Below are positions 11,509 to 22,355 of a stretch of 64,000 bases of DNA, piece after piece. The position numbers and the translations under genes were made by a program. The stretch is from positions 28,009,212-28,073,211 of the forward strand of contig JAGTTD010000016.1 of assembly GCA_018398585.1 (NCBI GenBank), given 5' to 3'. The number at the start of each line of letters is the position of its first letter. Position 1 is the first letter of the stretch. The notes beneath the pieces were generated by a model, which was not told the origin of the DNA, did not search any database, and was given only the letters and a program-made list of their open reading frames with translations. Origin of the DNA: Simmondsia chinensis (taxonomy: Eukaryota > Streptophyta > Magnoliopsida > Caryophyllales > Simmondsiaceae).

Positions 11509-11993
11509 AACAACAACAACAAACTCAGTGCCTACAAGGGCTCCAGCAAAAGCAGGGTATTGGGGGGGGGGGGGGGGGGGGGGTGGGTTTAGTAGATATA
11601 CGCAGCCTTCCCCCTTCAGGGGGCTACCCTGAAGAGAGGCTGTTTCCGAGGACCTCCAACCTGAGAGACTGGTCCGCCGCAAAGAGCATGCGACCTAGCA
11701 ACAGGAGAGCAACAAAGAGATCAAGACAACAGACACAAAGCACACAAGACACAAGATACAAAACAAGCCACATGAAGCAGAAATCAAAGGATAGGTAGGC
11801 AGGTATGCATGCAGGTAGTAGCTCAAGGGAGCAAGTACACAGCATAAGTACGCCTGGGGGATAACACGACCTAGCACTAATAAGCTAGAATACCCTACTC
11901 CAATTGGAGCATCTATAACCCCTATATTAGCCCTCCATTGGGCCCTACCTAAGGCCATCTCCTCCCGAAGGTTTAGATGGATGCGGTCTTGTC
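11509..11993 (-). mobile_element. 5'-truncated RTE-type LINE, reverse
   Basis: Flanked by GTAGAATATA on both sides (11499-11508 and again just after 11993). Read on the minus strand it holds the end of an RTE ORF2 (peptide ALGRAQWRANIGVIDAPIGVG, at 11870-11957), a 3' UTR and the shared tail ending in (TTG)n. A run of 22 Gs (11562-11583) interrupts the tail. Most of it was duplicated in tandem afterwards. Confidence 0.75.
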
Positions 11994-12280
11994 GGGTAGA
12001 ATATATTATCTCTAAAAGAATATATTAAGAGTAAAAGAAAATATTTTTCGTTGAAATAAATAGTGTTTAATTCTTGATCTATGATAGTATTGATGATTAT
12101 AATCTTCTATATATTATTGTACAACTGCTCTAAGTTCGCAATTAAAAAAAGAAAAATAAAATAAAATGATGAGTATTAATAGTATATATTTAAAAGAGTA
12201 AATATGATTGGCAAAAAGAAAAGAAAATAAAAACTTAACAAAATTGTAAATATTTTGACATCACAATGTCCGATGACAAT
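11596..12280. repeat. 685-bp tandem duplication, copy 1
   Basis: The offset between identical landmarks is exactly 685 bp, for example identical 73- and 87-codon ORFs recur at +685. The copies look identical by eye over their whole length. The unit covers the LINE tail and part of its flank. The junction shares ATATA microhomology. Confidence 0.85.
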
Positions 12281-12965
12281 ATATACGCAGCCTTCCCCCT
12301 TCAGGGGGCTACCCTGAAGAGAGGCTGTTTCCGAGGACCTCCAACCTGAGAGACTGGTCCGCCGCAAAGAGCATGCGACCTAGCAACAGGAGAGCAACAA
12401 AGAGATCAAGACAACAGACACAAAGCACACAAGACACAAGATACAAAACAAGCCACATGAAGCAGAAATCAAAGGATAGGTAGGCAGGTATGCATGCAGG
12501 TAGTAGCTCAAGGGAGCAAGTACACAGCATAAGTACGCCTGGGGGATAACACGACCTAGCACTAATAAGCTAGAATACCCTACTCCAATTGGAGCATCTA
12601 TAACCCCTATATTAGCCCTCCATTGGGCCCTACCTAAGGCCATCTCCTCCCGAAGGTTTAGATGGATGCGGTCTTGTCGGGTAGAATATATTATCTCTAA
12701 AAGAATATATTAAGAGTAAAAGAAAATATTTTTCGTTGAAATAAATAGTGTTTAATTCTTGATCTATGATAGTATTGATGATTATAATCTTCTATATATT
12801 ATTGTACAACTGCTCTAAGTTCGCAATTAAAAAAAGAAAAATAAAATAAAATGATGAGTATTAATAGTATATATTTAAAAGAGTAAATATGATTGGCAAA
12901 AAGAAAAGAAAATAAAAACTTAACAAAATTGTAAATATTTTGACATCACAATGTCCGATGACAAT
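12281..12965. repeat. 685-bp tandem duplication, copy 2
   Basis: Second copy, directly abutting copy 1 and ending in the same ACAATATATA before diverging into AATTTTTAAA. It contains a second, headless copy of the LINE 3' region at 12281-12678. Confidence 0.85.
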
Positions 12966-13001
12966 ATATAAATTTTTAAAATTTTAATATGACAAAATAT
13001 A

Positions 13002-13237
13002 AAAAAAGCAACATTTTCAGTGTCCTAAGAGCTTCCGCCTAAGCAGGGTTGGGGGAGAGGGTGTGGATATACGCAGTCTTCCCCCTTTAGGAGCAATTTC
13101 CAAGAATCCCCTAATCTGAGGGATGCAACGCGAGGACTTTCTAGGAGGTCACTCATCTTGGTACTATTCTTGCCCAAGCATGCTTAACTTCGGAGTTCTA
13201 ATAGGATCCGATGTTTGCGTGTTGGTACTCTCTTAAG
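13002..13237 (-). mobile_element. 5S rRNA-headed SINE, subtype A
   Basis: Reverse orientation. Flanks TTAATATGACAAAATATA (12984-13001) and TTAATATGATAAAATATA (13238-13255) are an 18-bp duplication with one mismatch. The head keeps CATGCTTAACTTCGGAGTTC and the 5S 3' end (GATGCAACGCGAGGACTT). The tail is shortened. Confidence 0.85.
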
Positions 13238-13255
13238 TTAATATGATAAAATATA

Positions 13256-13625
13256 GAATTATAATTTTGAAAAATATAAACACCCTCCATGTATAACACG
13301 TAATGACTTTTATACAAAGTGAGTCCCTCTTTTTCTTTTCACAAAGCCAACAAATTAATCAACACTAATGATGTTTATCATTACTCATCTTTAATTAGTT
13401 ATAAATCTAGGTTTGTTTAAAAATAATTTTTTTAAAATATTCTCAAATAAAAGTATACTTTTAAAAATTTTTATTTTTCTATAGATAAAAAATAATTTTA
13501 TTATATAAATTTGTAGGCACTCATACTTCACCAAGTTAAGTGAGGCGTATAATATAAAGTGAGATTATAGCGTAAAACATTTTTACGAGCCTGTCCTAGA
13601 GGGTAGTTCCACTTTCTTTTTTCCT
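13256..13625. other. AT-rich intergenic DNA, nothing seen
   Basis: No coding signal, RNA gene or repeat structure that I can support. Confidence 0.5.
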
Positions 13626-13831
13626 CTTTTTTTTTTTTTCTCTCTAACGAGGAACCCGATTTCCCCGGTAAACCTCGACCCATGTAGTGACACACACACG
13701 CACCACTAGAACCAGTTAGGTCAAGGATTCCTTAAGGAGAGGTTCAAGAGAAGAACGAACTCTAGATCTTTTTGGTTTAAAGCAACACTCTATCCCCTCA
13801 CTTATCTCCAACCACCGAGGCAAGGCCCTAA
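13626..13831 (-). mobile_element. tRNA-type SINE, family 1, reverse
   Basis: On the minus strand it starts GGCCTTGCCTCGGTGG, has a B-box-like AGAGTTCGTTCTTC, and ends GGGTTCCTCGTTAGAG followed by poly(A). The 3' third matches the copy at 9979-10165. Confidence 0.65.
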
Positions 13832-14376
13832 TGGGTGGAGAAATGTATTTTTCATTTAAGTAGTAGTTGCTATAAACTTTTGCAAAAGATATCCCGATAA
13901 TAAAAAATTGCCTAAATTCAACGATACCCTAAGAATAAGATTACATATGTTTTCCATCACACTAAACAAAGCCTAAGTGTTAAGAATAAGAACTCTACAT
14001 GTGAGTTCAATGTGAATCTCACATAGGAGTTGTAGGAAAGAAAAGACCAACATATAAGCCCAGTGAATTACTCCACTTAATACCAATTGGTTTTAGAATG
14101 GAACCTCACTTATACTTATATATGGATCTTATGTGTGCAAACTCTATGAATCGGGCCCAAAGGGTTGGTAAAAGTTAACACTTAGTGTACCATGTACAAT
14201 ACACCCCTAATTAGTGAACATATAATAACAAAAATAAATACTATATGTCAGTTTTATTTGTTAAGAAAAATATGCTAATTAGGACACAAAGCCCAAGAGC
14301 TCATAATAAAAGTAATGAGTTGGGCCTAAAATTTACATGAATAAATGGGCCTCTTTGGGCCTTACTATCTCTCCAA

Positions 14377-14785
14377 TCATAAGGGTGCTGGGCTGCTGGC
14401 CTAGGTTATCCCTGTCAATTTTCTTTTTCTTTTTTTTTTCGTGGGATATTTGGGAAGCCTGTTTGATTTTTACGCACTTTTGCCGTATGTTAGCTGCTTC
14501 GCATTCTTATTGTCTGTTACCTTGGTGCTGTATTGCATGCTCGCTGCTTATATTCTCTATATACTTGCTACGTGGCAGTGTGTTTGCTCTTGTACCTAGA
14601 TATTGTATGCGTTTGCCTTTGCTCTTATGCTTTCATGGCTTGCATGCTTCTCGGGTTGGAAGCCCTTGGAAACAACCTCTCGTTAGGGTATTATTAGGGT
14701 AAGGCTGCGTACATCACACCCCTCCTAAACCCTACTTATACGGGAGCCTTTCAGGCATTGGGTATGTTATTGTTGTTGTGGGATA
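14377..14785 (+). mobile_element. RTE-type LINE 3' end
   Basis: A pyrimidine-rich LINE 3' UTR (14460-14640) is followed by the shared tail: GTTGGAAGCCCTTGGAAACA, GGTAAGGCTGCGTACATCAC, GGCATTGGGTATG and TTATTGTTGTTGTG. No 5S head. A 121-codon ORF across it (14337-14702) is accidental. The left border is approximate. Confidence 0.6.
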
Positions 14786-15036
14786 TTTCTGAAAAATAAA
14801 AAGATAAAAAATAGATAATAATGTTAGCCTAGAGTAAATGGTACATATTTGAATTTGGAAAAAAAATATTGAAACAAAAAAAAAAAAAAAAATTAGAGCA
14901 TATTGGTATTATTTTTTGTTTGTTTTTATTTTTTTACTGTTTGAGAAAAAAAAAAGTAAATTTTAAAAAGAAAAAACTAAATATAAGAAAAAATCATTTC
15001 TAAAATATAATTTTAATTTCTACAAAACGAAAAACT

Positions 15037-15228
15037 TTTTTTTTTATTTTTGTAACGAAGGACTGGGTTGCTCCAACCAGCCTCGGCCCATGAGAAGGCC
15101 CACAATCCCATGAGCAGGTAAGTCATAAGTATATCCTCAGTGAGAATCGAACTCTTGACCCTTGAGCGATGACCGTATTAGTAGGAGACGCCACCAACTA
15201 AGACACCCTCATGATGGGCTACAAAACG
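15037..15228 (-). mobile_element. tRNA-type SINE, family 2, reverse
   Basis: Exact 17-bp duplication CTACAAAACGAAAAACT at 15020-15036 and 15229-15245. The minus strand carries a tRNA-like A box and B box (reverse of GAGAATCGAACTCTTGAC) and ends in T/A-rich tail sequence. The plus-strand relative is at 43011. Confidence 0.85.
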
Positions 15229-15245
15229 AAAAACTACTAATGAAG

Positions 15246-16136
15246 AATTACCAAATAGGCCTTTAGGTTATCATAACATGTTGAACAAATTGTATAGTGA
15301 CTTGATTATTCAATCAATTATTTTATGCAATCTATCAAAGAAAAATAGTATATCTTAGTACTTATGTCTGTATAAGGTAACTGTAATCTAGGAATAACCA
15401 AACAATGAAATAACTATCTTAAAAGTTTAAATATTTGCAATTTAAGTATTTATTATATTCTTATTAGAGCACGTCTGCTAGATTATATCATCCTAAAAAG
15501 GTGCCACCTTTGCCTAAATTGAACGTGCTCGGTTTCGCTCCTAATGTAGCGGCCTGCTCAAAATTTATCATATAACACGAATACGTCATAAAATAAACCT
15601 ATGACAAACATATGAAACTCACTTAAACAAACAGGAAACAAAGGTATATAGATATTGTTGATTTATGTCTCTATTTTGATCCCCGTTTTGATACGGGATG
15701 ACTTGGGTCTCACTTGTTCGAGGTGCGTGTTCTGTATTGCGACTTTCTCGCTAATTATCGGAAAAAATGTGTCGCAATTGTCTAGAAGCGTTTGTGACAT
15801 AACTGGTAGGCTAACTTTGGTTGCACAACAGTCACAATGCTTGAAACAGAATAGACCTGTGCATCAACAATAACATGTAATGTCTGGAAGACACGCTTTT
15901 CGATGACAATGCCGAGCCTAGAATTGCGTTAAATAAACAAGAAATAAGGTTGGAAAACTCGCACCAGACTGGATTATTTGTTTTACAAGAAGACGAAAGT
16001 AGGAAATCATCGATTCAAACCTTGGTTTGAACCTTTACTGGCTTTCATCCCTACCAAATTTTAAAGTAAGAACACTTGGACTAGGCTAGATAATTCAATG
16101 CAAGACTAAACCAAACCACTATCATTTGGTTCAGTT
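15246..16136. other. Intergenic DNA, no gene seen
   Basis: A 72-codon ORF at 15655-15873 has no recognisable product and I regard it as chance. Otherwise AT-rich. Confidence 0.45.
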
Positions 16137-16152
16137 GTTCAGATCTTTACTA

Positions 16153-16382
16153 AACCTAAGAGAGTACCAACACGTAAACACGGGATCCATTAGAACTCCG
16201 AAGTTAAGCATGCTTGGGCGAAAGTAGTACCAAGATCGGTGACCTCCTGGAAAGTCCTCGTGTTGCATCCCTCGGGTTAGGGATTCTCGGAAACAGCCTT
16301 TCCTCAGGGTAGCACTTTGTCCACCCCCCAGACCTTACTTAGGTGGAGCCCTTGGGGCACTTTAATGTTGCTTTTTGCTTTT
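16153..16382 (+). mobile_element. 5S rRNA-headed SINE, subtype A
   Basis: Flanked by GTTCAGATCTTTACTA (16137-16152) and GTTCAAATCTTTACTA (16383-16398), a 16-bp duplication with one mismatch. The head runs GAGAGTACCAACACG to the full 5S 3' end TCCTCGTGTTGCATCCCT, then joins the tail at CGGGTTAGGGATTCTCGGAA. It lies 0.6 kb downstream of the isomerase gene. Confidence 0.9.
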
Positions 16383-16985
16383 GTTCAAATCTTTACTAGT
16401 TTTTTTACCAGATCTTGTTCGAACCAATGTAACACCCGAGGGAAGCCACTAAAACCTAACTAAACAAGTCAATACATAAAAAGAGCTCGATGCAGCTTCA
16501 TTCCGAGCTCATTTACTCATCAAACTACGGGAAAAATAAACAAATCAGAGCAGAAAATGAAACTAAACTATTCAAGAACAGAACTTTCATATATGTAAGT
16601 ATGAGAACCATTCATGATTCATTAAGAACAATCAGTTAACAACAGCAACAGAACATCAGCATACTATCGCCTCGATCCCACTATATGGGAGGATCTAGAT
16701 CTCGAACATTATCGCTAAATTCAAAATCGAAAAGAGCAACAACAATTTTAGATACGCTCTTCAAAAATCATATCAGTTAATGCTAGCAATGCATATCCTA
16801 ACTCACCCAACATCACATTTCTAACATTCACCTATACATATTAGTATGGATTTTCATTTCAATCCTCGTTTTTTCTAAAAGTTGGAGAAGCCTAGGAGCA
16901 TTATCGATAGACAACTCTGCCTTTCAAGAGTTCCTAGTGACTCCCCGTAAATTCTTATTTCTATCATCGCTAACAAGAACTATTT

Positions 16986-17789
16986 CTACTTGTTCTTGAT
17001 CGTAATACCGAGCTCGCCAGCAACAATAACCGTGCTAGCCATACCGAGAAACATCCCGTGCTCAACAACACTAGGCAACCGCAAAATCGCATCACTAGCA
17101 GCATTCAGATCACCAATATCCTTCTTAAAATACAAATCTATGATATAATTTCCATTGTCAGTCACGAAAGGCTCACACTTTTCACCACAAATCCTCAATT
17201 TTGCCACACAATTCGCGTCCTCAAACAAGTTCTTCAACCTCTCGGCCGTCGATTTCCAACAAAATGGCACAATTTCAACAGGCATAGCCAATCCACTACC
17301 ACCCAAATACTTAACCAACTTAGATTCATCAACAATCACTATGAACTTCTTGCAAGCACTTTCAATCATTTTTTCTCTTAACAATGACCCTCCTCTCCCT
17401 TTAACCAAATTTAAATCGGGATCGACCTCATCTGCACCATCGATTGCAAGATCGACAACCGGGTACGAATCAAGATCCGAAAGAGGAATCCCCAATGAAA
17501 GAGCTTGTTCATGGGTCATTTTTGAAGTGGGTACTCCAATAATGTTCTTAAGTTTGCCTTGTTTCAAAAGCTCTCCAATTCTATCAACAGCATGTTTCGC
17601 CGTCGACCCGGTTCCTAGCCCAATTACCATACCCGATTCAACAAATTCAACAGCTTTATAAGCTGCAATTTTCTTCAATTCATCTTGGGTCAGAATCACA
17701 GGAGAAATTGAAGGAGGAGACCCCATCAAAATCCCATTCTCCAAGGCTAATTTCTCTGTAGCAATCAAATGCGCACTAGGAATCGCCAT
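16986..17789 (-). CDS. Ribose-5-phosphate isomerase A, cytosolic type
   Basis: Intron-less gene for 267 residues. The enzyme interconverts ribose 5-phosphate and ribulose 5-phosphate in the pentose phosphate pathway. The RpiA blocks are all present: GLGTGST (57-63, phosphate loop), PTSK (87-90), DGADEVDP (117-124, the catalytic Asp pair) and KGRGG (130-134, the catalytic Lys). It ends ELGITIKNK, as in plant RPI1/RPI2. The short N-terminus without a plastid-type transit peptide suggests a cytosolic enzyme, but location is inference. The start is the ATG at 17789; the frame is open to a TTG at 17807 but that is unlikely to be used. Plants have several paralogues, so the copy number symbol is left open. 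Confidence 0.95.
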   Translation of the reverse strand: MAIPSAHLIATEKLALENGILMGSPPSISPVILTQDELKKIAAYKAVEFVESGMVIGLGTGSTAKHAVDRIGELLKQGKLKNIIGVPTSKMTHEQALSLGIPLSDLDSYPVVDLAIDGADEVDPDLNLVKGRGGSLLREKMIESACKKFIVIVDESKLVKYLGGSGLAMPVEIVPFCWKSTAERLKNLFEDANCVAKLRICGEKCEPFVTDNGNYIIDLYFKKDIGDLNAASDAILRLPSVVEHGMFLGMASTVIVAGELGITIKNK

Positions 17790-18190
17790 ATTCTTCCAAT
17801 TCAACAACTTGAACGACGAAAACCAACACAGAAAATCAACAAATTAGACCAAAATTTATCAGAACCAGACGAAAAGAAATCCAAATTTGAGACCAACCCT
17901 TTTCCGGATTCTTGATCAAAACCCAGAAAGGGAATTCAAATTTTGAAATTGGGTGATGAAATTTCAAAACTGGGGAGGTCAATTTTATAGAGGAGAATGG
18001 AAAGATCTTATCTTCGGGTAATGTATGTGTGTGTGTGGTGGGGAAGAGAAGAGGACAAAAGAGGAGAGAGAAAGAGAAATTAGGGTTTGGAAGAAAAGAA
18101 AGGAGATTGAAATTGAGGGAAAAGAGATGACATTCGGTCAATTAAATTAAATTGGGGGGATTTTGTGATGTGAAATTAGGGTTTTAGAAA
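17790..18190 (-). promoter_or_regulatory. Likely 5' leader and proximal promoter of the isomerase gene
   Basis: On the minus strand this is pyrimidine-rich (runs of CTTTCT/TTCCC near 18040-18120), like many plant leaders, with a (CA)n run near 18020-18035. No firm TATA box is visible. An open frame at 17836-18141 is low-complexity and not considered a gene. Confidence 0.4.
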
Positions 18191-18415
18191 TTGGGGATAG
18201 ATTTATTTATTGGGGGAAAGGAGAAAAGTTTGGACCTTTGGAACTGGCGGATTTCACGTGGTTGTAAACCTCAGATTCCTCCAAGTTACGTGAGAGAAAG
18301 AGAGAGAGATTCATTCTGGTCCACCACCCCTGTTTACACGCTACTGCTGGCTTCGCGGGTGTTGTTTTTAATAAATTTGTAAAACTTTAATAGTCGTTAC
18401 CATCCGTTTAAACTC

Positions 18416-18649
18416 ACCAAAGAGGACCCCAACACACCCCGTTACTGAATCCCATTACAACTCTAAAATTAAGTTTGCTTGGATAAGAGTAGTACCAAGA
18501 TGAGTGATCTATTGGAAAGTCCTCACCCTCAGGTTGGGAGCACTAGGAAACAGCCTCTCTTCAGGTTAACACCTTGAAGAGGGAAGACTGCGTATATTCC
18601 CCCCGACTTTGCGTAGGCAGGAGCCCTTGAGGCACTGAAAATGTTCCTT
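18416..18649 (+). mobile_element. 5S rRNA-headed SINE, subtype B, complete
   Basis: The best-defined copy, with an exact 14-bp duplication ATCCGTTTAAACTC at 18402-18415 and 18650-18663. It gives the family's ends: ACCAAAGAGG... at the start and ...GAAAATGTTCCTT at the end, 234 bp. The 5S head is worn (AATTAAGTTTGCTTGGATAA). The tail has CAGGTTGGGAGCACTAGG, GAAGACTGCG and GGAGCCCTTGAGGCACT. Confidence 0.92.
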
Positions 18650-18844
18650 ATCCGTTTAAACTCGATTACCCGGGACTTTGGTTATCAATTAATTTAGTTT
18701 GATTAATCGATTAATCACTTGTTAAACATGAAATTTAAGTATACGATTCACCCTTTTTTGGATAAAAAAACGGTATATAGTTCTCCCTTTAATTTTTAAA
18801 ATTTTGCTAATATTACTTTCTCAAATAAAAAGAAAAATGAATAA

Positions 18845-19195
18845 AACATGTAAGGGGGAAAAGCCACATGCCGTGGCCATGGGAGGAGCCACAACATGTT
18901 TAGCAGCGATTTAGTGAAAGAGATTGATTTTTTATTTTAAAATTATTTAAAAAATTATTTTGTTGAGAATATTAAAATAAATTGTATATATTATCATTAT
19001 TATTTAATTTAAGGATTATTTGTTATTTAAGTATCTATTAATATTCCCAACAAATTTTTAATAATTTTAATATTATTCTAAAAATAATTTTTAAGTAAAA
19101 TCAATTTCTGTCTCTGACTCTCTCTCTCTCTCTCGATCGCTACTAAACATGCTGTGGTTCTTCCCGCGGCATGTGATCCTCCCCCAACATGTAAT
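18845..19195. mobile_element. Foldback MITE with ~75-bp inverted ends
   Basis: The left arm (ACATGTAAGGGGG..AAGCCACATGCCGTGG ... ACAACATGTTTAGCAGCGAT) pairs with the right arm (ATCGCTACTAAACATGCTGT ... GCGGCATGTGATCC). A (CT)n run lies just inside the right arm. Class unknown. Confidence 0.6.
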
Positions 19196-20354
19196 ATCCA
19201 AAGTACTAAATAGTGCTCGAGGGATTATGTTATTAGAAGTCTTATATCTTTTATATGAAATTAACAAAAAAAAGAAATGAAGATTTGGAGTGGGAGAAGA
19301 GAAAAGCAGAATTTAGTGATTTTTATTTTCAAATCTTGTAATGCCCAAACATAATGCTTTTGTAAATATACTAATCAGTTGATTGCGTTAGCCAATTTAG
19401 TAACCCACGAATAATAACCGCTCAAATTAACCGAAATTTTTGCTGGTTCGGTTAACCTACCGCTTTTTCTAGCTCAATAACCAGAATTTCCAGTTCGATT
19501 ATCTCTGTTTTATAATTATTAGAACCTTTTTATTAAAACACATCTAAATTTTATGTGTGGTTTAAAAAAATTATAATCATTGAAATTTTCCTATGTCATA
19601 CTTTAATATTGACACTGTTAATATCCATTAGTTTTTACTGACGTAATATTTAAAAAATATTTTTTAAAAATATAGAATTTGTATTTTTGTGTATTTAGAA
19701 ATTTTTAATACATTTAAATATTTTTTAAATACATTAGAATTGTTCTATATATAAATTTGAATTTTTTAAATTATGTTCTCTTTTTTTTTTTTTCCAAAAG
19801 CCACGTAAGCAAAAGCTCGCAAATATTATCGCCGTTGACAATAAGGGGTGACATTGAAAAATTTTATAATGTTTAGGTATTTTGAAAAATTATAAAATTT
19901 AGGTGATTTTTTGAAATTACATCTAAATTCAAGTAGTTCAGTAAAAAAATTCTAATTATTATTAACAAAGGTATTAGAAATGATAAGATATTATAATGCT
20001 TGATACTTTTATCTATTCAAACTAAGTCGAGTTGCGAATTGAGCCAAGCTTCTCATAGAGTTAAGCTCGCTACCAAGAAAATCTATTCGAGTTACTATCG
20101 AGTCATTATCAATCAATTACTAAGCTAATACCGAGTCATTACAGATTTTTTGAGGGTCCCTTAATGAGTTCTTATCAAATTGTATATAACAAGCTCGAAT
20201 AGCATTGCTTGGGAGCGAGTAACTCGTTTATGATCTTGACTTGGCCCAATTAGCCATATTGAACTAAATATTTGAATCGAGTTTGAACAACGGCTCAAAA
20301 TCTTAACAAAAGCTTGGGTCTATACAAGCTTAATAAGACTTATTGAGCTTGAGT
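19196..20354. other. AT-rich intergenic DNA, no gene seen
   Basis: No supported feature. Scattered GAGCT/AGCTCG motifs near 20030-20340 may be an old dispersed repeat. Confidence 0.45.
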
Positions 20355-20625
20355 TTAGGCTCCGTTTGTTTTGACGAAAAAGTAGAATCTAGGAATTGAT
20401 TTTTCTTTGGAGAAGGTTTTTCCAAGGAAATATAAATTCCGAGTGGGGTTTTCCGTTGTTTGTTTCAAAGGAAAACTTAATTTCCCATTGTGATGTATTT
20501 ATGTATGTTTTAAAAAAATATTTTTTACCAATCATTTTATATCTTTTTATAGGACAACATAAGGAATAATACAACATATATGAAGTAACAAAATCAAAAG
20601 TTAACTATAAAAGCTATATATAAAT

Positions 20626-21100
20626 TAGGAAAATTATTTCTTAGTTATTCTAAAATTTGAGCATTTATCATTTAAATACTCTGTCATTTTATTATATACT
20701 ATAAGGTGTCGAGAGATAAGAAATTTTATCACTTGTGTATACACTGTATTAAAATCTGGTGAATTTTCATTAAAATTCGGCTAATTTTTGCTAAAAAACT
20801 GATGTAGTATAAATATCATATTATCAAAAGGTTGTCCACATTCTAAACAAAATTACTTATATATTATCAAAAAATGTGTCATGTTAACATTTTTGGACAA
20901 AGAAATTATTGCATTATGATATAGGATGCATATAAATTGTTGTTTTCATTTAAAATATACTAAACTTTGGCAAAAGATACTTAATTCATGAGAAAATTTT
21001 TAAACTTCAGGGTACATTATTGTATATTACTGAAATATTACAATACCTATATAATAAATGCTAAAATATTACCTTGATAATTTTCTTCTATAATATTATA
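20626..21100. mobile_element. Foldback MITE, family 3
   Basis: Inverted ends GGAAAATTATTTCTTAG and CCTTGATAATTTTC with AT-rich arms. Relatives at 24615-25115 and 37560-37915. The duplication here is not clear. Confidence 0.55.
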
Positions 21101-21186
21101 TAACAATTCAACTCGATTAAAGTTGTTTTGTTGCAACAATAATAAAGTAATATCCAAGCTGCTTTTAATTATTTAGTCTAATTCTT

Positions 21187-21404
21187 TGTTACACCGAATT
21201 GGTGTAAGGACCCCAGGGTTAGGGTTTAAGGGAGTTAGAGTTAGGTGAGAGAAAGAAATAGAAGAAGGGGATGAGAAGTAGAATTAAGATGAGAGGGAGT
21301 TTACTTTTTATTCAATGATTGAAATGAGACACTTACACCCTTATTTATACTTTCACACACTTAATTCCACTAATTGCACTCTATTATGCTAAATACATGT
21401 AACA
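21187..21404 (-). repeat. 3' LTR of the gypsy-type element
   Basis: 218 bp, TG...CA on the plus strand. The minus strand is the transcribed direction. It contains a telomere-like stretch (AGGGTTAGGGTTTAAGGG) near its outer end. Confidence 0.92.
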
Positions 21405-21433
21405 ATACCCGCCGCTCGAGCACTTCCTTGTCC

Positions 21434-22355
21434 TCAAGGAAGAAAACTCGGAAAACGTAAACGCAGCTCAAAAGCGTCCTCCCAAGTTGCCTCCTCTACC
21501 GCGTGATCCTTCCACTTCAAAAGTAGGCGAGTAGTTGCAACATTGCGGCGCCGGACAAGACGACGGTCCAAGATAGCCTCGGGTTCCCATTGTTGCCCGG
21601 GAAGATGAGGAAGAGCACTTGGATGTCCGGAAATCACCGATCCCACATGTCGACATAGCCGCAAGAGACACGGCTGGTCGATGACCCTGCAGCACACACG
21701 GCTTCCCTTGCCATTCAAACGACATAAGCAATTTCCCGAAATCCCAGACAATGGAGCCAAGGGTAGCGAGCCACTGAACACCAAGGACCATATCGCATCC
21801 TCCGAGATCAATGGTGAGAACGTCACAAGTAAATTCAGTCCCTTGCACAGACCACCTGAAATCACGACACATTGCACGACAAGAAATGCGGGTGCCATCG
21901 GCAACCACAACGGACGTTGTAGAAATAGGTGCAAGAATACACCCAAGCCAACGAGCTTTCCCAAAATCGAGAAAGTTATGCATGTTTCCACTGTCAACAA
22001 GAATATGCAAGGATTTGCGGTTGTGAATCCCCGTCACACGCATCGTATTATAAGTAGCTAGACCGGCCAAGGCATTACAAGAAATCAGGGGAACATCCTC
22101 GGGACTGTGCTCGGCCAGATCAAGCGAAGGTTCCTCGGTAAATATAACGGGCGGTTCATCCGAATCCCCAAAAATCATACGTAACTGTGGATTCTTGACT
22201 TTACAGACTTTCATATGGCCGGGTATAAATGGTTCAATGCAAAAGAAACAAAGACCACGTTCACGTCTATCCTCAATCTCAGCCGCTGAAATGGTTCGCC
22301 CCTCACGGTTAAGAGGTCGGAAATTATAACTGGAATCCAACGAAGATTTGAGCAC
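21434..22355 (-). pseudogene. gypsy nucleocapsid knuckle, protease and chromodomain remnant
   Basis: From 22355 the frame holds a worn zinc knuckle (GLCFFCIEPFIPGH) and an aspartic protease (LVDSGNMHNFLD with the catalytic DSG, then WDFGKLLMSF). Around 21640-21690 a deletion fuses this, out of frame, to the integrase tail: EPEAILDRRLVRRRNVATT and the chromodomain motif LLLKWKDHAVEEATWED, ending near 21434. Upstream of 22355 the frame to gag is broken by stops. Confidence 0.88.

Noticed and set aside
14337..14702. 121-codon plus-strand ORF as a gene
   Set aside because: It lies in a LINE 3' UTR and tail, is Cys/Leu-rich from pyrimidine runs and matches no family I know.
16153..16398. Cassandra TRIM (5S inside an LTR)
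   Set aside because: No paired LTRs, primer site or 5-bp duplication flank the 5S head. The tail ends like a LINE and the duplications are 12-18 bp.
17155..17661. 168-codon plus-strand ORF
   Set aside because: Antisense shadow of the ribose-5-phosphate isomerase exon.
17790..17807. Upstream start of the isomerase at 17807
   Set aside because: The codon there is TTG. The first ATG in frame is at 17789 and fits plant RPI N-termini.
21681..22061. 126-codon plus-strand ORF
   Set aside because: Antisense of the gypsy protease region.
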